A DNA stretch of 64,000 nt. Source: Aureitalea sp. L0-47. Lineage in GTDB: Bacteria > Bacteroidota > Bacteroidia > Flavobacteriales > Flavobacteriaceae. Under the pieces are notes generated by a model. The model did no database searches. It was not told the DNA's origin and worked only from the letters and a program-made list of their open reading frames with translations. Where the stretch lies: NCBI RefSeq assembly GCF_026126405.1, contig NZ_JAFMTQ010000003.1, positions 182,101 to 246,100 of the forward strand, given 5' to 3'. A program made the translations under genes and the position numbers. Shown here piece after piece: positions 1-7,941 of the stretch; position 1 is the first letter of the stretch, and every line of letters begins with the position of its first letter.

Positions 1-1572
1 AGAGTTTCCAGGAAGATCGCTCCTTTTTCCTTCTTTAACTATATTGTTTACAACCCGGAGCTTCACACCGAGGATGAACTCCAAATGATCCTAAAGCACG
101 AACAGGCCCACGCCTTTCAGTGGCATTCGGCAGATATATTACTTTCGAATTTGCTATTGATACTACAATGGGCAAACCCCTTTGCATGGTTGTACAAAAA
201 GAGCGTAGAGGAAAACCTGGAGTTTTTGGCCGACAACGCCACTATTATAGCCGTACCCGACAAAAAAGATTATCAGCTGGCATTGGTTAAGGCTTCATCA
301 GCCGAATATATTCCAGCCCTGACCACTAATTTTTATAAATCATTTATCAAAAAACGAATCATTATGTTAAACAAACGCACGTCAAAAAAATACCATGTGT
401 TAAAAGTGGCAACCGTGTTGCCTCTGCTTGCCATTTTCCTTTGGAGTTTTAATGTGAAGCAAGACATTGCTTACAATGTTATTCCTTCGGAAGTTGAGCC
501 GGAAACTCCTGTTACCGAAACTTCAGTGGCAGAGATCACAACTTCAGAAACACCCGAGGACCACCCAACCGAAGCTTTAGTAATGGTTACCACCGAGAGC
601 GCTGCTTCAGGAGCAACCCTTGAGAAATCAAGAGAAAGTGAGCCAGTAGTAGCAAAAGTAAACAGTGCTGCCAGCCTGGCCATGGTCCTTCAGGATCTGG
701 AACTAAAGATCACTAAGAACACCACCGACGCTCAGCTTAATGAGATCAAGACCAAGGTAAAAAAAGAACACGGTATTGACCTGTCATATAGTGTTGAACG
801 AAATAGTAACGACGAGATCACCGGTATCCAACTCTCTTATTCGGGGAATGGTAATAACGGTAACTATTCCATACAGGACGATGAAGGCATCTCCGACTTT
901 GTCTTCTATATAGACGAAGACGGCCGTTCTGGGTTTTATTCCGAAGAGGTAGAAGCGAGACGAGCAGAAAGAGCCTACGCAAGGGCCGCCCGACTTAGTG
1001 AACGGGCAAACGAACGTAGGCGTGAAATGCGAGAAGGAAGGAAGCAACAAGAGAGAACGAGGGAAGAGATCATCGTGGAGCGTGAGGCCATGCGGAAAGA
1101 AATAGACAAGCGACGCAAAGAAATGGACGAGCAGCGAAAAGAAATGAGAGACCAGATGCGCGAAAAAAGGAGAGCCATTCGAATTGAGAGTGACGGCGAT
1201 GATGGAGGACTTTTTGATGATGATGAGGATGTGATCAAGGAATATGTCATTGCCGGATATGATGGAAACCAGGGAGAGAGTGATATTCTCGTCATCGATT
1301 CAAACAGCGGAAAGCTTGCGCTCTTCGGAGAGGGTTCCGAACATGCGATCATGATCGACAAGGACACTACCAATGATCACCTTTCAAAGATCAAGAAGAA
1401 GATGAAGGCCCAAGGTGTTGATTTTAAATACAGTAAGGTTAAGCGCAATTCGAATGGTGAGATCACGGGGATCAAGATCACCTTGGACAATAAAAAAGGA
1501 AGTAGAAAAACTGTTGTGACTAAAGCGGACGATGGCGAACCCATTGAAGAAATGCTTATTGAGCTTCAATAG
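1..1572 (+). CDS. M56 (BlaR1/MecR1-like) peptidase, 5' partial
   Basis: The reading frame is open from base 1, so the N-terminal part lies outside the window. The visible part begins just before the zinc motif HEQAH (HExxH) and continues through a membrane-proximal LLLILQWANPF segment and an ExLxD glutamate region typical of M56 peptidases. A second membrane segment follows near base 400-470 (VATVLPLLAIFLW). The periplasmic remainder is unusual. It has a Thr/Glu-rich linker, a ~55-residue module (about 701-840), a strongly charged Arg/Glu/Met coiled-coil stretch (about 950-1190), an acidic run, and a second copy of the module (about 1345-1486). No beta-lactam sensor domain is visible. M56 proteins of this kind usually pair with a BlaI-type repressor just upstream, which cannot be checked here. 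Family call is firm; substrate unknown. Confidence 0.85.
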   Translation, partial: RVSRKIAPFSFFNYIVYNPELHTEDELQMILKHEQAHAFQWHSADILLSNLLLILQWANPFAWLYKKSVEENLEFLADNATIIAVPDKKDYQLALVKASSAEYIPALTTNFYKSFIKKRIIMLNKRTSKKYHVLKVATVLPLLAIFLWSFNVKQDIAYNVIPSEVEPETPVTETSVAEITTSETPEDHPTEALVMVTTESAASGATLEKSRESEPVVAKVNSAASLAMVLQDLELKITKNTTDAQLNEIKTKVKKEHGIDLSYSVERNSNDEITGIQLSYSGNGNNGNYSIQDDEGISDFVFYIDEDGRSGFYSEEVEARRAERAYARAARLSERANERRREMREGRKQQERTREEIIVEREAMRKEIDKRRKEMDEQRKEMRDQMREKRRAIRIESDGDDGGLFDDDEDVIKEYVIAGYDGNQGESDILVIDSNSGKLALFGEGSEHAIMIDKDTTNDHLSKIKKKMKAQGVDFKYSKVKRNSNGEITGIKITLDNKKGSRKTVVTKADDGEPIEEMLIELQ

Positions 1573-1619
1573 TTCTTCCGGGTGTTGAAATGTTTTAGGG
1601 GCTGTTTTTACTGAATCCA

Positions 1620-1698
1620 TGTCAATCTGAACTTGATTCAGATTCTAATTATAACGATATTAGAATCATTTAGTTTCTGAATTAAATTCAGAATGACA
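1620..1698. repeat. Long imperfect inverted repeat
   Basis: Outer arms of 23 bases (1620-1642 and 1676-1698) pair with three mismatches, and inner arms GATTCTAAT/ATTAGAATC pair perfectly, with a short asymmetric bulge. The outer arms read as TGTCA...CTGAA...TTCAGA and its reverse complement, a form I associate with dispersed intergenic repeats in Flavobacteriaceae. It lies between the stop of the M56 gene and the small downstream gene. It may act as a bidirectional transcript end or be a mobile-type palindromic repeat; the sequence does not decide. Confidence 0.7.
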
Positions 1699-1741
1699 AA
1701 CTGCGTTCTTTTAAGACGGCCTCGTTTTGTACTTTTACCCT

Positions 1742-1894
1742 ATGAAAAAAAGCCTGTTCAGCACTCTGGCGAAAGTCAACAAGGCCATATTACCAAGCTT
1801 TTCAAAACGGCAATTGGATCTTACCAAAGCCAAGAAATGGCAATTGGCACTTTTCGGATACAGGTTATGGGTGACTAAGAATGCTCTTGACTAG
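1742..1894 (+). CDS. Conserved-looking 50-residue basic small protein
   Basis: ATG at 1742 opens a 50-residue frame (MKKSLFSTLAKVNKAILPSF..., ending VTKNALD). It is Lys/Arg-rich, with an LxKAxKWQLALFGYRLWVTK C-terminal half. From memory, similar ~50-residue proteins with a Lys-rich start, a SxSKxQLDLxKA centre and a xVTKxALD end are found in many Flavobacteriaceae, sometimes mislabelled SsrA-binding protein. Its stop codon shares the CTAG palindrome at 1891-1894 with the stop of apt on the other strand, which supports both gene ends being real. Function unknown; being short and basic, an RNA or ribosome partner is only a guess. Confidence 0.6.
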   Translation: MKKSLFSTLAKVNKAILPSFSKRQLDLTKAKKWQLALFGYRLWVTKNALD

Positions 1895-2406
1895 TACGTT
1901 ATCAGGGAACGGATATCGTATCGCCTAAGTTTATCACTCCCCTTTAGGAAAGAAAGCTCGATAAGGAAGTTACACTGAATGATCTCCCCTCCCAGTTTTT
2001 CAATGAGTTTGCAGGCCGCCTGGGCCGTTCCGCCGGTAGCCAGGACATCATCGTGGAGGATCACCTTATCCCCTGGCTTGATAGCATCCTCGTGTATCTC
2101 CAGGGCGTCCATACCGTACTCAAGCATATAAGGTTCCTTCAGGGTATCGAAGGGTAACTTGCCCGCTTTTCTCAGCGGAACAAAACCTGCTTTCAATTCC
2201 TGAGCGATCAGCGGTGCAAAAAAGAAGCCGCGAGATTCGATCCCCACCACTTTATCTATGGGTTGCATTTCGGTGAGTGCGATCAACCCCTCGGTACTAA
2301 AGGCCATAGCTTCCGGGTTATTTAGGAGTGGAGTGATGTCTTTAAAAGTAACACCGGGTTTGGGAAAGTCCGGAATATCCCGGATAAAGGCTTCGAGGTT
2401 GATCAT
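1891..2406 (-). CDS. apt: Adenine phosphoribosyltransferase
   Basis: Purine salvage enzyme converting adenine and PRPP to AMP in the cytosol. The 171-residue product has the expected length. It begins MINLEAFIRDIPDFPKPG, contains the FKDITPLL motif, VVGIESRGFFF, and the PRPP-binding loop VILHDDVLATGGTA. The frame stays open upstream through the tRNA gene, but ATG at 2406 is the natural start because it aligns with the family N terminus and everything before it is tRNA-derived sequence. The gene converges on the 50-residue small gene with overlapping stops. Confidence 0.95.
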   Translation of the reverse strand: MINLEAFIRDIPDFPKPGVTFKDITPLLNNPEAMAFSTEGLIALTEMQPIDKVVGIESRGFFFAPLIAQELKAGFVPLRKAGKLPFDTLKEPYMLEYGMDALEIHEDAIKPGDKVILHDDVLATGGTAQAACKLIEKLGGEIIQCNFLIELSFLKGSDKLRRYDIRSLITY

Positions 2407-2463
2407 AGTAAAAAATAAGAAAAAGTAAAAGTACGGTAAATTCGAATTGTATTCTTCGGAAAA

Positions 2464-2490
2464 GAAAAAATCCACCACAAAGTGATGGAT
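2464..2490 (-). terminator. Rho-independent terminator downstream of tRNA-Arg
   Basis: On the minus strand, ATCCATCAC-TTT-GTGGTGGAT forms a 9-bp stem with one T-G pair, followed by a run of T. It sits 14 bases downstream of the tRNA 3' end and upstream of apt, so it would separate tRNA transcription from apt. Confidence 0.8.
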
Positions 2491-2503
2491 TTTCTGCTTA
2501 TTG

Positions 2504-2577
2504 TGACCTCGACAGGATTCAAACCTGTAACCTTCTGAGCCGTAATCAGATGCGCTATTCAGTTGCGCCACGAGGCC
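2504..2577 (-). tRNA. tRNA-Arg, anticodon ACG
   Basis: The reverse complement folds as a 74-nt cloverleaf: acceptor GGCCTCG/CGAGGTC (one G-U pair), D stem GCGC/GCGC, anticodon stem TCTGA/TCAGA with the 7-base loop TTACGGC giving ACG at positions 34-36, T stem ACAGG/CCTGT with loop TTTGAAT, and discriminator A. No CCA is encoded in the DNA. ACG reads CGU/CGC/CGA after deamination of A34 to inosine. It has its own promoter and terminator and looks like an independent unit. Confidence 0.95.
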
Positions 2578-2589
2578 TTTTTCGGGGGG

Positions 2590-2619
2590 CAAATATAAGT
2601 ATTTTTACCTCCTTTCAAA
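2590..2619 (-). promoter_or_regulatory. Bacteroidota-type promoter of tRNA-Arg
   Basis: The minus strand shows TTTG (2619-2616), 18 bases, then TATATTTG (2597-2590). This matches the Bacteroidota sigma-A pattern TTTG/TAnnTTTG. The -7 box ends 13 bases upstream of the mature tRNA 5' end at 2577. Confidence 0.75.
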
Positions 2620-2812
2620 TACAAAAATACAAAAAATGTAAGCTTTATAGACTTGCTTTTTTCAATTACATATTGCTAATAAGTTGGAATTAATCTTACT
2701 CCTAAAAATGAGTCTCTAATAATAAATTGGAGCTTTTTGCTTGCTTCAACTGACACTGTATAGTTTTACCACAGTTAGTTTGAGTCAATTTGAGACAATT
2801 ATGCAAATTTAT

Positions 2813-4012
2813 TTACTTCGGAATATAAAACTCAAAGGTACTACCCTCTCCCAGTTCAGAAGTAAGGCGAATTTCCCCACCCAGCGTCTCTATCACCTTC
2901 TTAACCGTGGCAAGGCCAATCCCGGATCCTTCCTTGCCGTACCGATCCATTTCGTGAAGCTTCGAAAAAAGCTCGAATATCTCCGATGCCGACTCCTCCG
3001 GGATACCGGGTCCGTTGTCTGCAATTGCAAAATGATAGGCTTCGTCAGTACCGCTAATTGAGATATTGATTATCTGTTGATTCTTGTCGTTGTATTTAAT
3101 GGCATTTGAAATAAGGTTGACAAACACCTGGGTAAGGGCAGCCTTGTTTACATGCAGCTTCTCCACGGAAACCAACGTATTGATGGTGGCCTTTTTATCG
3201 CCCTTAAACATACCCTGGATCTCGTTAGTGAATTCCGTTGCATCTATCCAGTCCTTCTTCTTTTCAAGGTCCTTGTCGGTCTTATAGAATCTCAAAATTC
3301 CATCTATATAGCCTCTTAGCGAATCTGAAGATTCCTTAATATACTCAAGATATTGCCGACTGTCTTCGTTTAAGTCCGCTTCCATATCCTGTTCCAGCAA
3401 TTCGGAAAGTGCCTTGATCTGGGCAAGTGGCGATTTTAGATCGTGGGATACAACTCCCGCAAATTTTTCAAGATTCCGATTGCGTTGTTCCAGTTGCAGA
3501 CGCAATTTTTGCAGTTGTATATTCTTATAGTGTTCCTCCATCAGTCGAATGACCTGCTTCGACATAGCTTTCAATGCCACTCTCTGGGCTTCGGAAAGTT
3601 GTTTAGGTTTAGTATCATACACACACAAGGTCCCCAGTTTATAGCCTTCAGGATTAACCAAGGGAACTCCGGCGTAAAAAATGGCATTGTGATCGGTAAC
3701 TAAAGGATTGTCATGAAACCTCTCATCCACCCTGGCATCCTCTATCACCGTAATTGCTTCTGGCGAATTGATAGCATGACCACAAAAAGAAATCTCTCTT
3801 GGGGATTCATTGAACGGAACACCGAGATGTGACTTAAGGAAATTTCGATCCTTATCTAATAGTGTTATCAATGAGATGGGAGTATCACATATATAAGCCA
3901 TTAGACTTGTGATGTTGTCATAACTTTCCTCTGGAAGGGTATCCAGCAGTTCGTATTTCTCAACGGCCTTCTGTCGTTCTTTCTCGTTATCGGGGAATTT
4001 CGGGGCTATCAT
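2813..4012 (-). CDS. GAF-domain sensor histidine kinase
   Basis: A 399-residue soluble kinase. Residues about 10-155 form a GAF domain of the type that starts ERQKAVEKYELLDTLPEE and carries PISLITLLD and SFCGHAI. A short coiled linker (about 155-185) leads to HisKA with the phospho-acceptor His190 in VVSHDLKSPL. The HATPase domain has the N box NLISNAIKYN, DNGPGIP and GSGIGLATVKK. There is no membrane segment and no receiver domain, and no response-regulator gene is adjacent, so it is an orphan cytoplasmic sensor. The signal is unknown; GAF domains of this group bind small molecules or tetrapyrroles, but no ligand residue can be named here. Confidence 0.92.
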   Translation of the reverse strand: MIAPKFPDNEKERQKAVEKYELLDTLPEESYDNITSLMAYICDTPISLITLLDKDRNFLKSHLGVPFNESPREISFCGHAINSPEAITVIEDARVDERFHDNPLVTDHNAIFYAGVPLVNPEGYKLGTLCVYDTKPKQLSEAQRVALKAMSKQVIRLMEEHYKNIQLQKLRLQLEQRNRNLEKFAGVVSHDLKSPLAQIKALSELLEQDMEADLNEDSRQYLEYIKESSDSLRGYIDGILRFYKTDKDLEKKKDWIDATEFTNEIQGMFKGDKKATINTLVSVEKLHVNKAALTQVFVNLISNAIKYNDKNQQIINISISGTDEAYHFAIADNGPGIPEESASEIFELFSKLHEMDRYGKEGSGIGLATVKKVIETLGGEIRLTSELGEGSTFEFYIPK

Positions 4013-4321
4013 AAAGTGATTAAAACTAGAAGAATTTCGGGTAATATAAGTAAAATTGAATTAGTTTGAAGACACATATCTTTCAATAGAGATCATAAAG
4101 TTCAGCACGTCATAAATTCGGTACACATAATTTATTGATGTTAAATAATTAACGTCTTCACTCTTCTCTTAACCCTTTTTAAGTTAATTATTTCTATTCA
4201 GGGTTAAAGCCCGTTAAATGGCTTGACAAGAGGCTTTTCAAATGTTATGTTGACCTCGCTAGAGTGAAAGTCTCACTCGATAAAAGCAGATTATTTTTTT
4301 AAGAACCATAAAAACTTTTCA
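4013..4321. other. Intergenic region between histidine kinase and dps-like gene
   Basis: This 309-base AT-rich gap separates two divergent starts and should hold both promoters. A small hairpin, GAGTGA-AAGTC-TCACTC, lies at 4262-4278, about 45 bases before the downstream start. No convincing TAnnTTTG box was found in front of either gene, and no tRNA or further ORF was seen. Confidence 0.5.
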
Positions 4322-4825
4322 ATGAACTATTTGAATATGAATGAAAAAAAATTAACACCGGTAGTGGTAGAATTGAATACGCTATTGGCAGAATACAATG
4401 TATACTATCAGAAATTGAGGAATTTTCACTGGAATATCCAGGGAAAGGCATTTTTCGACCTTCATAATCAATTTGAAGAGATGTATTCGGATGCACGATT
4501 AAAGATCGATGAAATAGCAGAGCGTATTCTTACTCTAAATTTCCGTCCGCTTAGCAGGATGAAAGAATATCTCGATATTTCGAAAATTGAAGAATCACCC
4601 AATGCTTTGTCCGACAACGAAATGGTATCGATGATATTAAATGATCATAGAATGTTATTAAAACAGATGAAGATCGTGATAAACCACGCCTCCAATGCTG
4701 AGGATGAAGGAACCATAGATCTGTTAGGAGCGTACATCAGGGAACTGGAAAAAGCCAGCTGGATGCTAAGCGCCTGGATGAAAAAGGAATACAAGGAAGT
4801 AGAAATAAGAGTACTTCAGAACTAA
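4322..4825 (+). CDS. Dps-family ferritin-like DNA-binding protein
   Basis: A 167-residue Dps/ferritin-like protein. The ferroxidase region LRNFHWNIQGKAFFDLHNQF is followed by FEEMY and DEIAERIL, the standard Dps helix-A/B ligands (His, Asp, Glu). Dps proteins assemble into 12-subunit shells that oxidise and store iron with H2O2 and protect DNA in stationary or oxidative stress. The start could be ATG 4322 or ATG 4337 (MNEKKL); the latter fits the usual N terminus slightly better. The gene is monocistronic, with a strong hairpin terminator 26 bases downstream. Confidence 0.92.
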   Translation: MNYLNMNEKKLTPVVVELNTLLAEYNVYYQKLRNFHWNIQGKAFFDLHNQFEEMYSDARLKIDEIAERILTLNFRPLSRMKEYLDISKIEESPNALSDNEMVSMILNDHRMLLKQMKIVINHASNAEDEGTIDLLGAYIRELEKASWMLSAWMKKEYKEVEIRVLQN

Positions 4826-4850
4826 GGAAAAAGTTCTTCTCCTAAAAATC

Positions 4851-4879
4851 AGAAAGCAAGCCATAAAGGCTTGCTTTCT
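4851..4879. terminator. Strong terminator hairpin, probably bidirectional
   Basis: AGAAAGCAAGCC-ATAAA-GGCTTGCTTTCT is a perfect 12-bp stem between the convergent dps-like gene and the metalloprotease gene. The A/T-rich ends give a T-rich exit on both strands. Confidence 0.85.
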
Positions 4880-4906
4880 TCGTTTACACGCTGATGGTTA
4901 GATAGG

Positions 4907-5764
4907 CTAATACATTTCCTGAAGTGCGCGTATGTCGTTGGAATTGAACTCACCGTCCTCACTGGAACTGAAACAGGCCAGCATAATAGAAGTAGGATCA
5001 TACCCTGTAGGCGTACCATTGATATGTACAGCTCCTACTCCAGCTGAACCTTCGTTCACATTCTGCCCACAACTTTGTCTACTGAACCAATCCGTGTGAC
5101 GGAATCCTACCGAATGCCCGATCTCGTGAGTGATCACGTGCTCGTTAACATTGGTAGAGTAAGGCGATAATCCGTAGATCTGTACCCACTTGTATGGTAA
5201 TCCGTTTGCCGGGAAACCGGCACTTCCACCGGCACCTCCCTGGTTCGGATTGTGATACACTACCATGTCCTTGTTCTGGTAATTGGTTCCGAAGGAAAGA
5301 TTAAAACTGATGGACACTCCACCTAGGCGATTGTAATTGTTTACCGCCCATTGCAATGCAGTCCGTTCCTTACTGGAAAGGCCAAACCCTCCGCCACCGG
5401 TATAACCGATGATCGAAATATTCCTGCCCTGACTCACAAGATTAAAGGTGCGATACTGACGATTACCCCCCGCTTCTTCAACGGCTTTGGCTAAGGTAAA
5501 AAGTTCGTTTTCCGTCATCACGATATCTTCTTCAAAAAAGAGCCTCACTTCGCTAGTTCCGTCGGGGAAGTAAAAGTCGTCGTAGCGAATGAAGTTAGTG
5601 TTCAGCTCAAGGATAATTGCCGCCTCGATGACCTTTTGCGGAATTTCCTGAGTTAAGTTCGAATTGGGATTTTCTTCTGGTAATGTTTCGGCGTCTTTGG
5701 AACAAGAGGCCAATAGTAGCCCTAGGCAGAAACTGCCTATGAGGCCTAATCTGGTAATTCTCAT
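4907..5764 (-). CDS. HEIGH-type (M57-like) metalloprotease lipoprotein
   Basis: A 285-residue exported protein. The lipobox LLAS-C puts the lipidated cysteine at residue 21. The zinc site is HEIGHSVGFRH at about residues 213-223, an HExxHxxGxxH metzincin-type motif as in the dual-action HEIGH peptidases (M57). Conserved features include a Gly-rich YTGGGGFGLS strand and the C-terminal SIMLACFSS segment (Met-turn-like SIM). It is likely anchored to a cell envelope membrane. It stands alone between clpS and the dps-like gene. The family is reasonably clear; the substrate is unknown. Confidence 0.85.
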   Translation of the reverse strand: MRITRLGLIGSFCLGLLLASCSKDAETLPEENPNSNLTQEIPQKVIEAAIILELNTNFIRYDDFYFPDGTSEVRLFFEEDIVMTENELFTLAKAVEEAGGNRQYRTFNLVSQGRNISIIGYTGGGGFGLSSKERTALQWAVNNYNRLGGVSISFNLSFGTNYQNKDMVVYHNPNQGGAGGSAGFPANGLPYKWVQIYGLSPYSTNVNEHVITHEIGHSVGFRHTDWFSRQSCGQNVNEGSAGVGAVHINGTPTGYDPTSIMLACFSSSEDGEFNSNDIRALQEMY

Positions 5765-5931
5765 TGTTGATGGTTTAAATTAGTAAATATACTTGTTAGG
5801 TTAACCTATTTAAACTTACGAAAATTTAAACATAATGCAATACATTGTTAATATTTTTACATATAAATCAATGTTGATGGCTTATTGATGAGAATATTTT
5901 AACATTTTTGTTAAAGAACAGGTTCTTGCCA

Positions 5932-6207
5932 TTAAACAATTTCAGCAGAAAGACCGGCGTTAAGTAAGATTGTGCAGCGCGGCTTAAGGTCGTCGTATTC
6001 CCCTGTTTTCACAGTGCATTTTCCCTTGTAGTGAACGATAAGTGAACACTGCTCGGCCTGTTCCGGTGTGTGATCGCAGGCGTAGATAAGGGTTTCGATC
6101 ACGTGGTCGAAGGTGTTCACGTCATCGTTGAACAATACGATCTGATTTTCGGTAGCTTCTTTTTCAGCTAGAAGTACCTCTTCCTGAAGTTTTTCACGTG
6201 TACTCAT
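5932..6207 (-). CDS. clpS: ATP-dependent Clp protease adaptor ClpS
   Basis: A 91-residue adaptor that binds N-end-rule substrates and delivers them to ClpA/ClpC-ClpP. The core reads LFNDDVNTFDHVIETL, then EQAEQCSLIVHYKGKCTVKTG, matching the ClpS fold including the Asn-Asp substrate-pocket residues. It starts 7 bases after the end of prmA and is probably co-transcribed with it. Confidence 0.95.
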   Translation of the reverse strand: MSTREKLQEEVLLAEKEATENQIVLFNDDVNTFDHVIETLIYACDHTPEQAEQCSLIVHYKGKCTVKTGEYDDLKPRCTILLNAGLSAEIV

Positions 6208-6214
6208 AACAAGG

Positions 6215-7051
6215 CTAATTTACAAATTTTGCCGCAATCCAGTTGTTTCTCTCCTTATTTTCAACGAATTGTAAGTCATTCTTAACACAAGATTCAGAGA
6301 TCATCATAAGATCTTCAGAATAAAAACCGCTTAGAAGTAAGATCCCGCCCTCATTCATACAACTCACATAGGTCGGAATATCATTCAGCAAAATATTCCT
6401 GTTGATATTGGCAATTACGAGATCGTATTTTTTTTCTGAAGAAAGCAGGCTGGCGTCACCTAATTGTACATTGATATGAGAACAGTTATTTCGCTCTGCA
6501 TTCTCTTCGGAATTCTCTACGCACCATTCATCTATGTCGATAGCATCTATGTCTGTTGCCCCTCGCATTTCCGAAAGTATGGCGAGTACTGCCGTTCCAC
6601 AGCCCATATCGAGGACAGTTTTATCCTTCAACTCGGACTCTAATAAAAACTCCAGCATCATGTGGGTAGTCTCGTGATGACCCGTTCCGAAGGACATCTT
6701 CGGTTCTATGATGATCTCATAGGGAACATTAAAAGCATCATGAAATGGGGCCCGAACCACACAGTTGTCTGCCACTTCGATTGGGTCGAAATTGCGTTCC
6801 CATTCTTCGTTCCAATTCACCTGCTCTATCACTTCCGAAGTAAATTCAGTAGTAAACAAATCAGAAGCCATTATCTGGACATCTCCGAACTTTTCTTCCT
6901 GAAATTCGTCCTGCTGAATATAGGCAGTCACTCCCTCCTCGGTTTCAACAAAACTCTCAAATCCTATTTCCCCAAGTTGGGCGATCAGGATATCCGTTCC
7001 CGGATCCCGGGGATTTACTTTGAAAGCGTATGCAAGGTATATTTGAGACAC
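6215..7051 (-). CDS. prmA: Ribosomal protein L11 methyltransferase
   Basis: SAM-dependent trimethylation of ribosomal protein L11. The 278-residue product has an N-terminal substrate-recognition domain with the FDPIEV and MSFGTGHHETTHMML motifs, then the Rossmann glycine motif VLDMGCGTAVLAILSEMRGA and VIANINRNILL (the N-x-x-x-N/PY-like motif IV). Length and order are normal. It lies between tpiA and clpS in the same direction, separated from tpiA by a repeat-rich 125-base spacer. Confidence 0.95.
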   Translation of the reverse strand: MSQIYLAYAFKVNPRDPGTDILIAQLGEIGFESFVETEEGVTAYIQQDEFQEEKFGDVQIMASDLFTTEFTSEVIEQVNWNEEWERNFDPIEVADNCVVRAPFHDAFNVPYEIIIEPKMSFGTGHHETTHMMLEFLLESELKDKTVLDMGCGTAVLAILSEMRGATDIDAIDIDEWCVENSEENAERNNCSHINVQLGDASLLSSEKKYDLVIANINRNILLNDIPTYVSCMNEGGILLLSGFYSEDLMMISESCVKNDLQFVENKERNNWIAAKFVN

Positions 7052-7103
7052 AAATGGTTGATTTTAAATTTCAAATCACAAACTACAAATCACAAATAAG
7101 TTC

Positions 7104-7158
7104 CAAATAACAAATCTTCAATTTTGAAATTTAGAGATTGAGATTTATTTGTTATTTG
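7104..7158. repeat. Inverted repeat in AT-rich spacer between tpiA and prmA
   Basis: CAAATAACAAAT (7104-7115) and ATTTGTTATTTG (7147-7158) are perfect inverted arms around a 31-base centre. A further AATTTGTTATTT follows at about 7167, and direct ACAAATCACAAA-like units lie just before (7076-7096). The element sits inside a co-directional gene run and may be a terminator/attenuator or a dispersed intergenic repeat. Confidence 0.6.
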
Positions 7159-7176
7159 ATCATTGTAATTTGTTAT

Positions 7177-7929
7177 TTACGCAAATGCGTTCACTATCCC
7201 CATAAAGCTCTCCGCGTCCAGGGAAGCACCGCCTATAAGTCCGCCATCTACATCTTCCTTCCCGAAGATCTCCGCGGCATTCCCCGGCTTCACGCTTCCA
7301 CCGTACAATATGCTCACAGATTGCGCCATGGCATCCGAATACTTTTCAGACAGGGTCTTACGTATGAAAGCATGCATTTCCTGGGCCTGATCGGGTGTAG
7401 CTGTTTCCCCAGTACCTATCGCCCAAACCGGCTCGTAGGCAAGGATGATACTTCCCCAATCACTTTCCGAAAGGTGAAATAAGCCTTTCTTTAACTGGTC
7501 TTTTACTACATCAAATTCTCGTCCATGGGTCCTGTCTACCAGCTCCTCCCCGAAACAAAATATCACTGTCATTTTATTCTCCAATGCTGTACTTACCTTC
7601 TCGGCAAGCAAAGCGTCGGTTTCCTTAAAATAGGCCCGACGCTCGCTATGACCCAGGATCACATGATCCACGCCTATGCTTTTGAGCATACCCGCAGAAA
7701 TTTCCCCGGTGTAAGCGCCATTGGATGCTTGGTGCATATTCTGTGCAGCCACCGTGATCGGCTGGTCTGCCAACATCTTCACTGCTGATTGCAGGTTTGT
7801 ATAGGTTGGTGCGATCATCACTGAAGTAGTTTCAGGTATGGTCTGGGCTTTTAAGTCATTAATTAGCGCCTCCGTTTCTGAGAGGTCGCAGTTCATTTTC
7901 CAATTTCCGGCAACGATTTGTCTTCTCAT
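7177..7929 (-). CDS. tpiA: Triosephosphate isomerase
   Basis: Interconverts dihydroxyacetone phosphate and glyceraldehyde 3-phosphate in glycolysis and gluconeogenesis. The 250-residue product carries the N-terminal AGNWKMN (catalytic Lys), GHSERR (catalytic His), the YEPVWAIGTG loop with the catalytic Glu, and ILYGGSVKPGN phosphate-binding loop. It follows the ABC permease gene by 12 bases and is probably in the same transcript. Confidence 0.97.
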   Translation of the reverse strand: MRRQIVAGNWKMNCDLSETEALINDLKAQTIPETTSVMIAPTYTNLQSAVKMLADQPITVAAQNMHQASNGAYTGEISAGMLKSIGVDHVILGHSERRAYFKETDALLAEKVSTALENKMTVIFCFGEELVDRTHGREFDVVKDQLKKGLFHLSESDWGSIILAYEPVWAIGTGETATPDQAQEMHAFIRKTLSEKYSDAMAQSVSILYGGSVKPGNAAEIFGKEDVDGGLIGGASLDAESFMGIVNAFA

Positions 7930-7941
7930 GGTATGTTTTTT

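Noticed and set aside
975..1373. 132-residue minus-strand ORF inside the M56 gene
   Set aside because: It is the antisense of the Arg/Glu/Met coiled-coil region; Ser/Leu-rich shadow with no start context or family match.
1891..2592. Longer apt product starting at 2592
   Set aside because: The extra N-terminal residues are a translation of the tRNA-Arg gene and its terminator; the family start is at 2406.
2741..3061. 106-residue plus-strand ORF overlapping the histidine kinase end
   Set aside because: Mostly antisense to the HATPase domain, no family similarity.
5914..5927. Hairpin AAGAAC-AG-GTTCTT as a clpS terminator
   Set aside because: The stem is short with an impossible 2-base loop and no clean T run; too weak to list.
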